Below, in pieces: positions 8,962 to 17,263 of a stretch of 27,335 nucleotides of DNA. The notes beneath the pieces were generated by a model. It made no database searches. It saw only the letters and a list, made by a program, of their open reading frames with translations, and was not told where the DNA came from. Location of the stretch: assembly GCA_035620975.1 (NCBI GenBank), contig DASPFV010000220.1:1-27335 (forward strand). The letters run 5' to 3'. The translations under genes were made by a program, and so were the position numbers. This stretch comes from DASPFV01 sp035620975 (GTDB lineage: Bacteria; Acidobacteriota; Vicinamibacteria; Vicinamibacterales; 2-12-FULL-66-21). Each line of letters begins with the position of its first letter. Within the stretch, counting starts at the first letter, position 1.

Positions 8962-10263
8962 ATGACCGGGCCGATGCCAGACGTCCGATCCGCGGCCGGA
9001 TCGTCACCGGCCATCGCGCCAGGGGATCTCGATCGTGTCGTCGCCGAGATCCTGCAGGCCACGCCGCTCATCGACATCCACACCCATCTCTTTCCGCCCG
9101 GGTTCGGCGCCCTGGCGTCCTCAGGCATCGACGAACTGCTCACGTACCACTATCTCGAGGCTGAGCTGTTCAGGTTCGCGCGTGTGACGCCGGACGCGTA
9201 CTGGGGGCTCGACGTTCGCGCGCGGGCGGATGTGATCTGGCAGACGCTGTTCGTCGAACGCACGCCGCTTTCGGAGGCGGCGCGGGGCGTCGTGGCTGTG
9301 CTGGACGCCCTGGGCCTGGATTCCCGGGCGCCGCTCGCGGAGCTGCGCGACTACTTCAGGGCTCAGCCTCCCGCGGACCACGTCCGCCGCGTCCTGCAGC
9401 TGGCCGGCGTCAGCGACGTGGTCATGACCAACGATCCGCTGGATCCGGACGAGCGTGCGGTGTGGGAGGCCGGCATCGCACCGATGGCGGGGTTCCATGC
9501 GGCGCTGCGGCTGGATCGGATCCTCAACGACTGGGACGCGCACCGTGCGCCTCTCACGGCGGCGGGCTTCGACGTGGCAGCCGACGCTGGCGGCGGCACC
9601 ACTTCGGCGATCCGGCGGTTCCTCTCGGAGTGGGCCACGCGCGTGCAACCGGCATACATGGCCGTCTCGCTGCCCGACACGTTCGACTATCCGGTCGACG
9701 ACATCCGGACCCGTCTCCTGCGCGACGCCGTCCTGCCGGCGTGCCGCGAGTTGCGAATCCCGATGGCGCTGATGATCGGCGTCCGCCGTCAGGTGAACCC
9801 GAGGTTGAGGCTGGCTGGTGATGCATCAGGGATGGCCGATCTGGGCGCAGTCGGGAGGCTGTGCGCCGACTTTCCCGACAACCGCTTCCTGGTCAGCGTG
9901 CTGAGCCGCGAGAACCAGCACGAGCTGTGCGTCTATGCCAGGAAGTTCGGCAACCTGGTGCCCTTCGGCTGCTGGTGGTTCCTCAACAACCCGTCCATCG
10001 TCGAGGAGATCACGCGCGAGCGGCTCGAGATGCTCGGGACCAGCTTCATCCCGCAGCATTCCGACGCCCGCATTCTCGAACAGCTCATCTATAAGTGGCG
10101 GAACACGCGGCGGACCATCGGGCCCATCCTGGCAGGGGCCTACCGCCTGCTGGCGGAGGACGGCCGCCCGGTGACGCGCGCGGCTATCGAACGCGACGTG
10201 CGGACGCTCTTCCGGACGAACTTCGAGAACCTCACTGGGACGCACGCGACGGCCGCGCGATAG
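8962..10263 (+). CDS. Uronate (glucuronate) isomerase-like amidohydrolase-superfamily protein
   Basis: This 433-residue protein belongs to the uronate isomerase branch of the amidohydrolase superfamily. It has the N-terminal metal-binding HxH in PLIDIHTHL (His40, His42) and, in family order, RLRLAGDASGMADL (281-294), SRENQHEL (315-322), the VPFGCWWF strand (333-340) and HSDARILEQLIYKWRNTRR (366-384). These parallel the UxaC blocks LLGPDTGF, NPRDNEV, QFGSGWWFND and TDSRSF..RHEYFRR. Classical UxaC (about 470 residues) interconverts glucuronate with fructuronate and galacturonate with tagaturonate in the cytoplasm. This copy is shorter, divergent, and has no uronate pathway neighbours, so its real substrate is open. 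The start at 8962 is 79 nt after the permease stop with no clear ribosome site; an in-frame ATG at 8974 is also possible. Confidence 0.82.
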   Translation: MTGPMPDVRSAAGSSPAIAPGDLDRVVAEILQATPLIDIHTHLFPPGFGALASSGIDELLTYHYLEAELFRFARVTPDAYWGLDVRARADVIWQTLFVERTPLSEAARGVVAVLDALGLDSRAPLAELRDYFRAQPPADHVRRVLQLAGVSDVVMTNDPLDPDERAVWEAGIAPMAGFHAALRLDRILNDWDAHRAPLTAAGFDVAADAGGGTTSAIRRFLSEWATRVQPAYMAVSLPDTFDYPVDDIRTRLLRDAVLPACRELRIPMALMIGVRRQVNPRLRLAGDASGMADLGAVGRLCADFPDNRFLVSVLSRENQHELCVYARKFGNLVPFGCWWFLNNPSIVEEITRERLEMLGTSFIPQHSDARILEQLIYKWRNTRRTIGPILAGAYRLLAEDGRPVTRAAIERDVRTLFRTNFENLTGTHATAAR

Positions 10264-10429
10264 TCATTTCCCTCGCCTCCTCTCCGGGGGCTGCTCGCCA
10301 CCGTTGGCGTCGACTGGCTCGGCTCGAATACTCCACCCTAGCAGGAGTCGCTTCAATCAGAAAGCAAAGGACTTGGCGCGAGTGCATGCGAGTCGCGGAG
10401 CGTGTCCGCAATATGCCGAACCGACGTTA

Positions 10430-10458
10430 TTCACATACGGAGTCGCAATTCATCTAAG
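10430..10458 (+). promoter_or_regulatory. Candidate sigma70-type promoter for the haloperoxidase-like gene
   Basis: TTCACA (10430-10435, five of six consensus bases), a 17-nt spacer and TCTAAG (10453-10458, four of six) lie in a locally AT-richer stretch. They sit 31 nt before the chosen ATG and point toward it. This suggests separate transcription from the isomerase gene upstream. Confidence 0.5.
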
Positions 10459-10489
10459 TAGTCGCACAGGCATGAGCGGGAGGGAAGAC

Positions 10490-11749
10490 ATGTACTTACC
10501 ATACCGGCCGGTGGCGCTCGTCACGATGCTCTGTCTATCGCTGGCGCCAGCGGCTCACGCGGACGTCGTAACCGACTGGAATGCGCGGACCATGCTGTGC
10601 GTTGGGGGCAACCCGGTAGCCATGCCGCCGATTCCGCCCGGCCGCGGCGGTCCGACCGGCCTTCTCGACATTGCCCTGGCCCAGGCCGCCGCTCACGACG
10701 CGGTGCAGGCAATCCAGGGCAGGTTCGAGGCCTATCACTATCAGAACCCTGATCGTCTTGGGCTCGGTTCGCCCGATGCCGCAGTCGCGGCCGCCGTGTA
10801 TGGCGTGCTCGTGGGTCTCTATGGCGCCGGGCACGCCTGCCTGACCGGGGTACCGGATCCCGCCGTGACCTACGCCGGAGACCCCGGTCTCATCGCCGGG
10901 AATGAGGCTGCCCAGGCCATGCTGCCGCTGTATCGGCCGGCGTTCCTGACAGAGCTCGACCCTTTCACCGGGGGGACCGAGCCGGGGCAGTGGCGGCCTA
11001 CCGACGGCACCGTCGCGGGAGCGAACATCTACGTAGGGCGGACCAAGCCGTTCACGCTTCGCGATCCGCGGCAGTTTCGCCCCGAGCCGGCGCCTCCTTT
11101 GAAGAGCCAGCACTACTGGCGCGACTACGACGAAGTCAAACGTATGGGTTCGCTGATGAACAGCGACCGAACAGCCGAGCAGACCGACCTGGCCCGCTTC
11201 TGGGGCAACTTCCCCGGGCAGTGGTACGGTGCGCTCCGCGGCATCGCCGACGCGCACCTCCACGATGTCGGTGACAGCGCCAGGCTCTTCGCTCTGGCGG
11301 CCCTGGCCGCAGCCGACAGCCAGATCACCGTGTACGAGACGAAGTACCAGTACAACTTCTGGCGGCCGGAAACGGCGATTCGACTGGGAGACAGCGACGG
11401 CAACCCGAGGACGGTCGGCGATCCGGACTGGAAGCCGTTCCTTCAGACGCCCCCCTATCCGGATCACAGTTCGGGAGCGAACAACGTTGGCGGCGTGTTC
11501 ACCACGATTCTCGAGCTGTTCTTCGGAACGGACCAGTTCGAATTCTCGGTCTCGAGCACGGCGACCGGGCTGATGACCAACCCGCGCCAGTACCATCGGT
11601 TTTCACAGGCCGCTGACGAGATCGTGGACGTGCGCGTCTGGCAGGGTATTCACTGGCGCTTCGCGGACGAGGACGGCCGGGAGCAGGGCACGCGCGTGGG
11701 CCACTGGGTATTTCAGAAGTTCCTGCGGCCCGTGCCAGGGACTCACTAA
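10490..11749 (+). CDS. Secreted vanadium-dependent haloperoxidase-family (PAP2-like) protein
   Basis: This 419-residue protein has a clear signal peptide (VALVTMLCLSLAPAAHA, about 1-24) and so works outside the cytoplasm. The vanadate/phosphate pocket of the haloperoxidase/PAP2 fold is recognisable: Lys285 and Arg292 in KYQYNFWRP (spacing of seven, as Lys353/Arg360 of the fungal chloroperoxidase), Ser328-Gly329 in PDHSSG, and Arg382 with His388 in RVWQGIHWRF (spacing of six, as Arg490/His496). The His that normally follows Ser-Gly (PSGH) is Ala330 here. The family oxidises halides with hydrogen peroxide or hydrolyses phosphate esters; which applies cannot be told. ATG 10490 was chosen because GGAGGG (10479-10484) is well spaced and the signal peptide starts there; in-frame ATGs at 10472 and 10304 are less likely. 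The gene converges on the first propeller gene across a hairpin. Confidence 0.88.
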   Translation: MYLPYRPVALVTMLCLSLAPAAHADVVTDWNARTMLCVGGNPVAMPPIPPGRGGPTGLLDIALAQAAAHDAVQAIQGRFEAYHYQNPDRLGLGSPDAAVAAAVYGVLVGLYGAGHACLTGVPDPAVTYAGDPGLIAGNEAAQAMLPLYRPAFLTELDPFTGGTEPGQWRPTDGTVAGANIYVGRTKPFTLRDPRQFRPEPAPPLKSQHYWRDYDEVKRMGSLMNSDRTAEQTDLARFWGNFPGQWYGALRGIADAHLHDVGDSARLFALAALAAADSQITVYETKYQYNFWRPETAIRLGDSDGNPRTVGDPDWKPFLQTPPYPDHSSGANNVGGVFTTILELFFGTDQFEFSVSSTATGLMTNPRQYHRFSQAADEIVDVRVWQGIHWRFADEDGREQGTRVGHWVFQKFLRPVPGTH

Positions 11750-11763
11750 CACGGCTCGGAGCG

Positions 11764-11797
11764 CGACGGCGGGGCGGGGCAGTCCGCTCCACCGTCG
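11764..11797. terminator. Strong hairpin between convergent genes, candidate bidirectional terminator
   Basis: CGACGG (11764-11769) pairs with CCGTCG (11792-11797), and GGGGCGG (11771-11777) pairs with CCGCTCC (11784-11790) with one G-T pair. One C-A mismatch separates the two helices and the loop is six bases. It lies in the 68-nt gap between two stop codons. No U-tract follows on either strand, so intrinsic termination is not certain. Confidence 0.5.
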
Positions 11798-11817
11798 TCG
11801 GGTCCGCCGGCCGTTCG

Positions 11818-12945
11818 TCACCCCAGGCAGAACAGCCTGCCGTCCTGGGAGCCGATCACGAGCCTGCCGGCGGCGACGGCGGGCGATGCCGACAGAGGCC
11901 CGCCGGCTTCGAACTGGAAGACGCGCTCGCCGGTCGCCGCGTCGAGCACGTAGAGCAGACCGTCGTTGCCGCCGACATACACCCGGCCTCCGGCCACGAC
12001 CGGCGAGGAGTCGACCCGCGCGCGAGTCGCGAACGTCCAGAGCCCCTTGCCCGACTTGCGATCGATGGCGTGGATCATCCTGTCGCGGCCACCGACGATG
12101 ACGCGATCGGGGGTCAGGGCGGCGGACGAGTAGTACGGGAAGCTGCGATCCGGATGCTTGTACGTCCAGACGGTCTTCCCCGACTTCAGATCCACGCTGA
12201 TCACGACGTTGTCATACGTCCCGTAATACGCGCGCCCACCCTCGATCGCCGGGGACGCGATGGTGTAGGAGCCCGAGGAAGTCGCGAAGACCTCCTTGCC
12301 ATCGCTGATTCGAATCCCGCGCAGGATTTCGTCGCACCCGGCCACGTACGCGATGCCATCGACCACGGCGGGCGTCGCGTGCACGTACCCTTCCGTCTGG
12401 GCCTTCCAGATCAGCTTTCCGTCCTTCAGGCCGACCGCGTAGAGGTGTGAATCGTACGAGCCGACGAGCACACGATCGCCCGCGACCACCGGCGAGGACT
12501 TGATCTCCGTTCCGGTCTTGAACGTCCAGACCGGCCTGCCGGACGCCGCGTCGACGGCGTGCAGGACGCCCGCCAGATCGCCCACGAGGACGACGCCGCC
12601 GCTCACGGCCGGCGAGGACTCTCCGATGCCGTCCGCCGAGGCCTGGTACTTCCACTTCAGCGAGCCGTCCGCCAGGTTGACCGCGTGCAGCTCCCCGTTG
12701 GCCGACCCGACGTACACGACCCCGTCGGCGATCGCGGCCGAAGACTCGATCGCGTCGCCGGCCTCGTACGTCCAGATCGGTTTCAGCGTCCCCGGCAGCT
12801 GCGCCTCCGACCGGCCAGTCAGCGCCGCCGTTCCCCGGAACTGCGTCCACCGGTCGGCCGGCGCCGGGCCCGCCGGCGCCTGGGCCGTGAGCGCGACGAC
12901 CGCGAAGGAACCGAAAAGGCAACTCACGCCGGAGGTTCGGAGCAT
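11818..12945 (-). CDS. Secreted PQQ-like beta-propeller protein (BamB-like), eight repeats
   Basis: This 375-residue protein is almost wholly propeller. After a signal peptide (about 1-23) and an N-terminal WTQFRGTAALTG motif (33-44), about eight units repeat every 40 residues. Each has the pattern SSP-x-V-x-x-G-x-V-Y-V-G-S-x-D-G-x-L-x-A-x-D-x-x-x-G-x-x-x-W, starting near residues 68, 109, 150, 190, 230, 273, 313 and 353. This is the PQQ-like/BamB fold, usually a binding scaffold rather than an enzyme. The residues needed for true quinoprotein dehydrogenase activity were not identified, so no enzymatic role is claimed. The frame extends upstream to 12987, but those 14 residues are coded by the GATTGC repeat, so the ATG at 12943-12945 is preferred. 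It is the last of three tandem minus-strand propeller genes. Ligand unknown. Confidence 0.9.
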   Translation of the reverse strand: MLRTSGVSCLFGSFAVVALTAQAPAGPAPADRWTQFRGTAALTGRSEAQLPGTLKPIWTYEAGDAIESSAAIADGVVYVGSANGELHAVNLADGSLKWKYQASADGIGESSPAVSGGVVLVGDLAGVLHAVDAASGRPVWTFKTGTEIKSSPVVAGDRVLVGSYDSHLYAVGLKDGKLIWKAQTEGYVHATPAVVDGIAYVAGCDEILRGIRISDGKEVFATSSGSYTIASPAIEGGRAYYGTYDNVVISVDLKSGKTVWTYKHPDRSFPYYSSAALTPDRVIVGGRDRMIHAIDRKSGKGLWTFATRARVDSSPVVAGGRVYVGGNDGLLYVLDAATGERVFQFEAGGPLSASPAVAAGRLVIGSQDGRLFCLG

Positions 12946-13309
12946 CCTTGATATTGCCGATTGCCGATTGCCGAATGCCGATTGCATTTTGGGATTGGCG
13001 GATTGCCGATTGCGAATTGCGGACTGCGCGATTGTGGATTTATCCGATTGCGGATTGCGGACTGCGCGATTGTGGATTTATCCAATTGTGGATTGCGCGA
13101 TTGCCGATTCAGGGATTGCGTGATTTCGGGATTGCGTGATTTCGGGATTGGCACGATTTCAGAATTGCTGAGTTCGAGATTGCGCAATTCGATTCGCAAC
13201 TGGAGAATCCGCGGCCGCCAATCGTCAGTCAATCACTCCCGCAATCATCAATCGCCAATCCCGCAATTCGTCACTTCAATCGGCAATCCGCAATCCGCAA
13301 TCGGCAATG
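12946..13309. repeat. Degenerate GATTGC repeat array arranged as a large inverted repeat
   Basis: The entire gap between two minus-strand propeller genes is built of short degenerate units based on GATTGCC/GATTGCG. From about 12951 to 13192 the units read GATTG on the plus strand; from about 13205 to 13308 they read CAATC, so the arms can fold on each other. A perfect example is ccgattgcggattgcgga at 13044-13061, whose reverse complement is at 13287-13304. Inside the left arm a 30-bp block is repeated exactly at 13016-13045 and 13054-13083 (period 38), and a 16-bp block at 13112-13127 and 13128-13143. Composition contrasts sharply with flanking genes. It starts directly after one stop codon and ends a few bases before the next start. 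I see no protein-coding gene in it. Confidence 0.93.
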
Positions 13310-14767
13310 TTACCGACTCGCTGTCGGCGCGCCGGCGTCGGCGAGGGCGAACAGCTGGTTGCGGTTGACGATGAACAGCGCGCCGTTGGCGGGAACCGGC
13401 GTCGAGTACACCGAGCTGCCCATGTTGTTCTCGGCGATGAGCTTCATCGTGCGGTCCGCCTGCAGCACTGCGATGTCGCCGTCCTCGTCGCCGAGGTAGA
13501 CCTTCCCGTCGATGACCATCGGCGAGCCCCAGATCGCCGCGAACATGTCGTGCTTCCAGAACGGCTTGCCGGTCTTCGCGTCCAGGGCGTGCAGGAACCC
13601 GCTGAAGTCGGAATAGAACAGGATGCCGTTGTAGAGCGCGCCCGTCGAGATCGAGCGCCGGATGTCGCCGTAGTGCCAGATCCGGCCACTCTCGGTGATG
13701 TCGCCGCGCTTCGTGGCGTCGATCGCATACAGGTGGCCGACGCCCTCGCCGTGCTCCGGATCCTGTCCGTTGGCGATGTAGACGACGTTGTCGAGGATGA
13801 TGGGCGTGCTGATCACCTCGTTGCGCGTCTTGGGCCACACCGAGTCCTTCGGGTTGAGATCGAACTCCCACAGCTTCTCGCCCGTCTTCGCCTCGAATCC
13901 CCGCACGTAGCCATCCCCTTGGCCGATCACGACCTGCATGGTGTCGCCGATGCGTCCGACCGCCGGCGAGGACCACTGGCCGTGCAGGATGTTCTCGCCC
14001 GGCGACGCGTCCTCCCACACCAGCTTCCCCGTCGTCTTGTCGAGGGCGATGATGGCCGGCGCCTTTGGCGACGGCACGTTCACGTGGCTCTCGTCCTGTC
14101 CGTTCGACGTGCTGACGTAGATCAGGTTCTCGAACGCGACGGGCGACGAGTTCGCCATGTTGTGCTGCGAGACGCCCAGTTCCTCCATCATGTCGTAGCG
14201 CCAGAGGATGTCGACGTCGGTCTCGCGCGTCTGCTTCTCCTCCTTGAAGGGACCGTCGTTCTCGCCGCCGTCGCGGAAGCCGTGCAGGTCGACCGCCATC
14301 ACCTCGCCGCGGTTGGAGACGTAGTAGACGATCTCGTTCTCGACCAGCGGGGAGGAGCAGACCCCCTGGAACGGCCAGTCGTTCGCGCGCCCGGAGGCCA
14401 GCTTGTCGTGCACGGACTGCCAGAGGAACTGGCCGTCCGACTCCCGGAAGGCCATCAGGATGCCCTTGTCCCCCTTGACGGCCGGGTCCTTCATGGCCTC
14501 GTTGTTCGTGCCCACCAGCACCACGCCGTTCGAGATGACGGGGTTCCCGTAGGTCTGGGAGCCGACCTCGACTACCCACTTCACGTTCTTTTTCGTCTTC
14601 ACGTCCCACGTCGTAGGCAGACCCTTCATGCCCGAGACCATGTTGCGGTCCGCCGTGCCGCCCCACATCGGCCAGTCCGTGCCGTTCGGCTCGGACCTGG
14701 CGAGGAGCGCCAGGGAACAGGCTGTTACCAGCAAGCCAGCCGTCAGTGCCTTCGTCGTCGTAGTCAT
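13310..14767 (-). CDS. Secreted PQQ-like beta-propeller protein, possible lipoprotein
   Basis: This 485-residue exported propeller protein begins with an N-terminal export signal (ALTAGLLVTACSLALLA) containing a lipobox-like VTAC at residues 14-17; cleavage there would make a lipoprotein, otherwise ordinary signal peptidase acts slightly later. The family entry motif DWPMWGG follows at 31-37 with GLPTTW at 49-54. Repeats such as SSPAVGRIGDTMQVVIGQG, AKTGEKLWEFDL and GSPMVIDGKVYLGDEDGD mark blades through the protein; blades are longer and less regular than in the downstream 375-residue paralog. Such proteins are annotated as PQQ-binding-like in acidobacteria and planctomycetes; ligand and activity are unknown. 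It lies 58 nt downstream of the 745-residue paralog and is probably cotranscribed. Its stop is followed at once by the GATTGC repeat. No clear Shine-Dalgarno precedes the start. Confidence 0.9.
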   Translation of the reverse strand: MTTTTKALTAGLLVTACSLALLARSEPNGTDWPMWGGTADRNMVSGMKGLPTTWDVKTKKNVKWVVEVGSQTYGNPVISNGVVLVGTNNEAMKDPAVKGDKGILMAFRESDGQFLWQSVHDKLASGRANDWPFQGVCSSPLVENEIVYYVSNRGEVMAVDLHGFRDGGENDGPFKEEKQTRETDVDILWRYDMMEELGVSQHNMANSSPVAFENLIYVSTSNGQDESHVNVPSPKAPAIIALDKTTGKLVWEDASPGENILHGQWSSPAVGRIGDTMQVVIGQGDGYVRGFEAKTGEKLWEFDLNPKDSVWPKTRNEVISTPIILDNVVYIANGQDPEHGEGVGHLYAIDATKRGDITESGRIWHYGDIRRSISTGALYNGILFYSDFSGFLHALDAKTGKPFWKHDMFAAIWGSPMVIDGKVYLGDEDGDIAVLQADRTMKLIAENNMGSSVYSTPVPANGALFIVNRNQLFALADAGAPTASR

Positions 14768-14825
14768 GGTGTCATCAACTCGCGATCGCCGCCGTCATCC
14801 GTGGTCCGGGTCCAAGCGCCATCGG

Positions 14826-17063
14826 CTATTTCTTGTTCGGATAGACCTTGATGTTGTCGTAATACATCTCCGACCCGCCGGTCGGCGACGAGTTCATCGC
14901 ATCGGCGTAGAGGCCGGGGCTTCCCTTCAGGCTCCCGACGGGATCGACGCGCTCGACCGTCCAGGCCGCCGGCTCGGCCTCGCCCCTGGGCCACACCTTG
15001 CCGCGCGCCCGCACCTTGCCCCCGCCCATGTTCTGGACCTCGAGCTTCATCGTGTACCACGTGTCGGGATTCCACTTGTAATCGGCGCGGACGGTGCGGC
15101 TCGTCTCCGGCTGCCACGGCTGCAGCTCCAGCCGCTCGTGGTTGCCGAACAGCACCAGCTCGTATCGCTGCGCCACGATCCCGACGTCCCCCATCTGACG
15201 GCGGCGCTGCATCGACCGGACGTCCGCCTCGATGGTGTAGTCGCTGTACTCGGGCCCGCCGAAGAACGGCCGGCACCGCTTGGCGAACGCGAACGGGTTC
15301 TCCGCCAGCTTCACCAGGACCTTGCTGCCGTCGAGGTCCCGCACGGCGAACTTGCCGGTGGCGTTGGCCCAGTGGGGCGGCGGTACGTCGCGGCCGTCCT
15401 CGAAGTCGAACGTCCAGGGGAGGCCGGGGATCACGCGGATGCGCGCCTCGCCGGTCAGCGAGCCGACGGTGGCCTTGACGAGGCCCGCCTGAGCCACCGG
15501 CGCCGCGTCGGCGGTGAACCGGCCGTTGGCGACCGTGCCCTTCAGATTCTCCAGCGTCCACGTGGCCTCGCCGGCGTTCGCCAGCTCCTGGCCCTTGTCG
15601 TCGAACGCTCGCGCCGTGAGCGCGACGGATTCTCCAGGCTTCAGAATCAGCTCGGTCGGGTTGACGAGCAGCGTCGTGGCAGGCCCGGCCGCTCCGCCGT
15701 TGGTGCCGGCCGAGCGCGCCGGCGCCGTCGCCGGGGTGCCGGCGGGCGCCATCTTCGGGCCAATCGCGTAAATCGCGTTCATCGAGGCCACATAGATGCG
15801 GCCTCGCGCCACGGCGGGGGCAGCGATGATTGGCTCGGGTGACGCTTCGCTGCCGAGCCAGTCCTGGTCCAGGATCTCGGCGCGGTCGGCATGCGGGCGG
15901 ATGATGTAGAACCGGCCGTTCTCCGTCCCGACGTAGAGCTTGCCGTCCGCGAGCACCGGCGAGGACTTCTGGATCGTGCCCAGGTTCTCAGTCCAGAGCT
16001 GCCGGCCCGTCTTCACGTCGAACGCGAACAGAATCCCGCCGTTGTCGACGACGTAGAGTCGTTCGCCGTCGCTGACGGGCGAGCCGTAGCCCGCCTGCAC
16101 GCCCCGAACGATCCAGCGCGCGTCCTTGTCGGTCAGATCGCCGCGCTTGTCGGCCGGCATCGCGGCGACCATGCCCATCTCGCTGGAGGCCACGTTCTCC
16201 TCGCTGTGCGTGACGATCACGTCCGGGCCGACCACCAGCGCCGCCGTGTTCAGCCCGCGCTTGCTGACCGGCCAGCTCCAGATCTTCTGCCCGGTCGCGA
16301 TCTTCAGCGCGTGCATGGCGCCGTCGCTGCCGCCCGAGAACATGGTCCGCACGCCGTTGACGTCCGCGACGAACGGGTTCGCGTAGATGGTGTCGGTCGG
16401 CCGTCCTTCAGGCGCGCTGATCCAGTTCGTCCGCCCGGTGGTCTTGTCGAAGGACAGGTACCGGTGGGCGCCGCCCGCGTGCTGGCCCCAGCTGAACGTC
16501 AGCCCGCTCACGACGATCTGATTGCCGTCGAGGATCGGCGACGACATCCGGCCGCCGTGCGTCGTCCACATGCCGAACTCCTCGGCGAGCGACCGCTCCC
16601 AGAGGAGCTTGCCGTCGCGCGCGAGCGTCATCAGCAGGCCGTTGCCGCTGATCGCGATCACGTTGCCCGTGGCCGTGTCGACCAAAGGCGACGACCAGGC
16701 CACCCGATGGGGGGGCACGTCGCTGGTGAACACGTTGTAGCGGTACTCCCACAGCAGCTTGCCGGTGTCGGCATGGAAGCACATGATGCGTTCCTGCTGC
16801 GTGGGCCCGGGGTCGGTCGACGCCTGCAGGTAGAGCCGGTCACCGGCGACGACCGGCGCGGAGCGGCCGCCGTAAGGGGCACGCCAGGCCAGGTTCTCGC
16901 CGGCCGGCGTCCAGGAGTCGGGAAGTCCCGTCTCGGTGGACACCCCTGTACGCGCCGGGCCGCGCCACTCGGGCCAGTCGGCGCCGTCGAGCAGCGCAGC
17001 CGCCGGCAGCATGAGCGCGGCGGCGACGAGGAGAGCCAGACGTGAAGTCGAAGTGCCTCTCAT
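14826..17063 (-). CDS. Secreted PQQ-like beta-propeller fused to Ig-like and C-terminal beta-sandwich domains
   Basis: This 745-residue exported protein has a signal peptide at about 1-25 (LALLVAAALMLPAAA), then the entry motif DWPEWRGPARTGVS (29-42) and GLPDSW (46-51). A propeller runs to about 432 (AVARGRIYVASMNAIYAIG). An Ala/Pro/Gly linker (about 435-455) leads to an Ig-like, Big2-type domain (about 457-540; NPTELILKPGESVALTARAFD). The last part (about 543-745) starts FDFEDGRDVPPPHW, contains YSDYTIEADVR and WYTMKLEV, and ends YYDNIKVYP. That layout resembles the concanavalin-like sandwich of DUF1080/3-keto-disaccharide hydrolase and LamG proteins, suggesting sugar or polymer binding, which is inference. 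AGGA lies 4 nt before the ATG. It is the first gene of the minus-strand propeller run and is divergent from the 448-residue paralog. Confidence 0.9.
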   Translation of the reverse strand: MRGTSTSRLALLVAAALMLPAAALLDGADWPEWRGPARTGVSTETGLPDSWTPAGENLAWRAPYGGRSAPVVAGDRLYLQASTDPGPTQQERIMCFHADTGKLLWEYRYNVFTSDVPPHRVAWSSPLVDTATGNVIAISGNGLLMTLARDGKLLWERSLAEEFGMWTTHGGRMSSPILDGNQIVVSGLTFSWGQHAGGAHRYLSFDKTTGRTNWISAPEGRPTDTIYANPFVADVNGVRTMFSGGSDGAMHALKIATGQKIWSWPVSKRGLNTAALVVGPDVIVTHSEENVASSEMGMVAAMPADKRGDLTDKDARWIVRGVQAGYGSPVSDGERLYVVDNGGILFAFDVKTGRQLWTENLGTIQKSSPVLADGKLYVGTENGRFYIIRPHADRAEILDQDWLGSEASPEPIIAAPAVARGRIYVASMNAIYAIGPKMAPAGTPATAPARSAGTNGGAAGPATTLLVNPTELILKPGESVALTARAFDDKGQELANAGEATWTLENLKGTVANGRFTADAAPVAQAGLVKATVGSLTGEARIRVIPGLPWTFDFEDGRDVPPPHWANATGKFAVRDLDGSKVLVKLAENPFAFAKRCRPFFGGPEYSDYTIEADVRSMQRRRQMGDVGIVAQRYELVLFGNHERLELQPWQPETSRTVRADYKWNPDTWYTMKLEVQNMGGGKVRARGKVWPRGEAEPAAWTVERVDPVGSLKGSPGLYADAMNSSPTGGSEMYYDNIKVYPNKK

Positions 17064-17152
17064 AGATTCCTACAGGATAGGTTGGGATCACGCCAGGGAA
17101 CAACCCGCAACCGGCCCGATGCCCGCGTCGGAGACGGACCCCATCATTTGAC

Positions 17153-17168
17153 GCCCGCGCGCGCGGGC
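17153..17168. repeat. 16-bp perfect CG-rich palindrome in the divergent promoter region
   Basis: GCCCGCGCGCGCGGGC is self-complementary and lies midway between two divergent propeller genes, in a 270-nt gap. Its centre is ten bases of alternating C and G. It could be an operator, a small cruciform or chance in GC-rich DNA. Confidence 0.4.
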
Positions 17169-17263
17169 TGGCCTCCGACGAGCTTGATATCCCCGCCTGG
17201 CATCGGTCCATCCGGCCTGTGCGCCGCTCGTCACTGCGAAGCGGCGCGGCCGACGGGGCGACC

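Noticed and set aside
12946..12987. Longer N-terminus for the 375-residue propeller protein
   Set aside because: The added residues are read from the GATTGC repeat and precede an intact signal peptide starting at 12945.
13016..13143. Repeat block as a CRISPR array
   Set aside because: Units are short, variable and continuous, with no constant repeats separated by unique spacers and no cas genes.
12924..13368. Several short open frames within the GATTGC array
   Set aside because: They encode only repeat-derived peptides (NRQSAIGN- or IADCGLR-like) and start or stop arbitrarily; no domain or ribosome site supports them.
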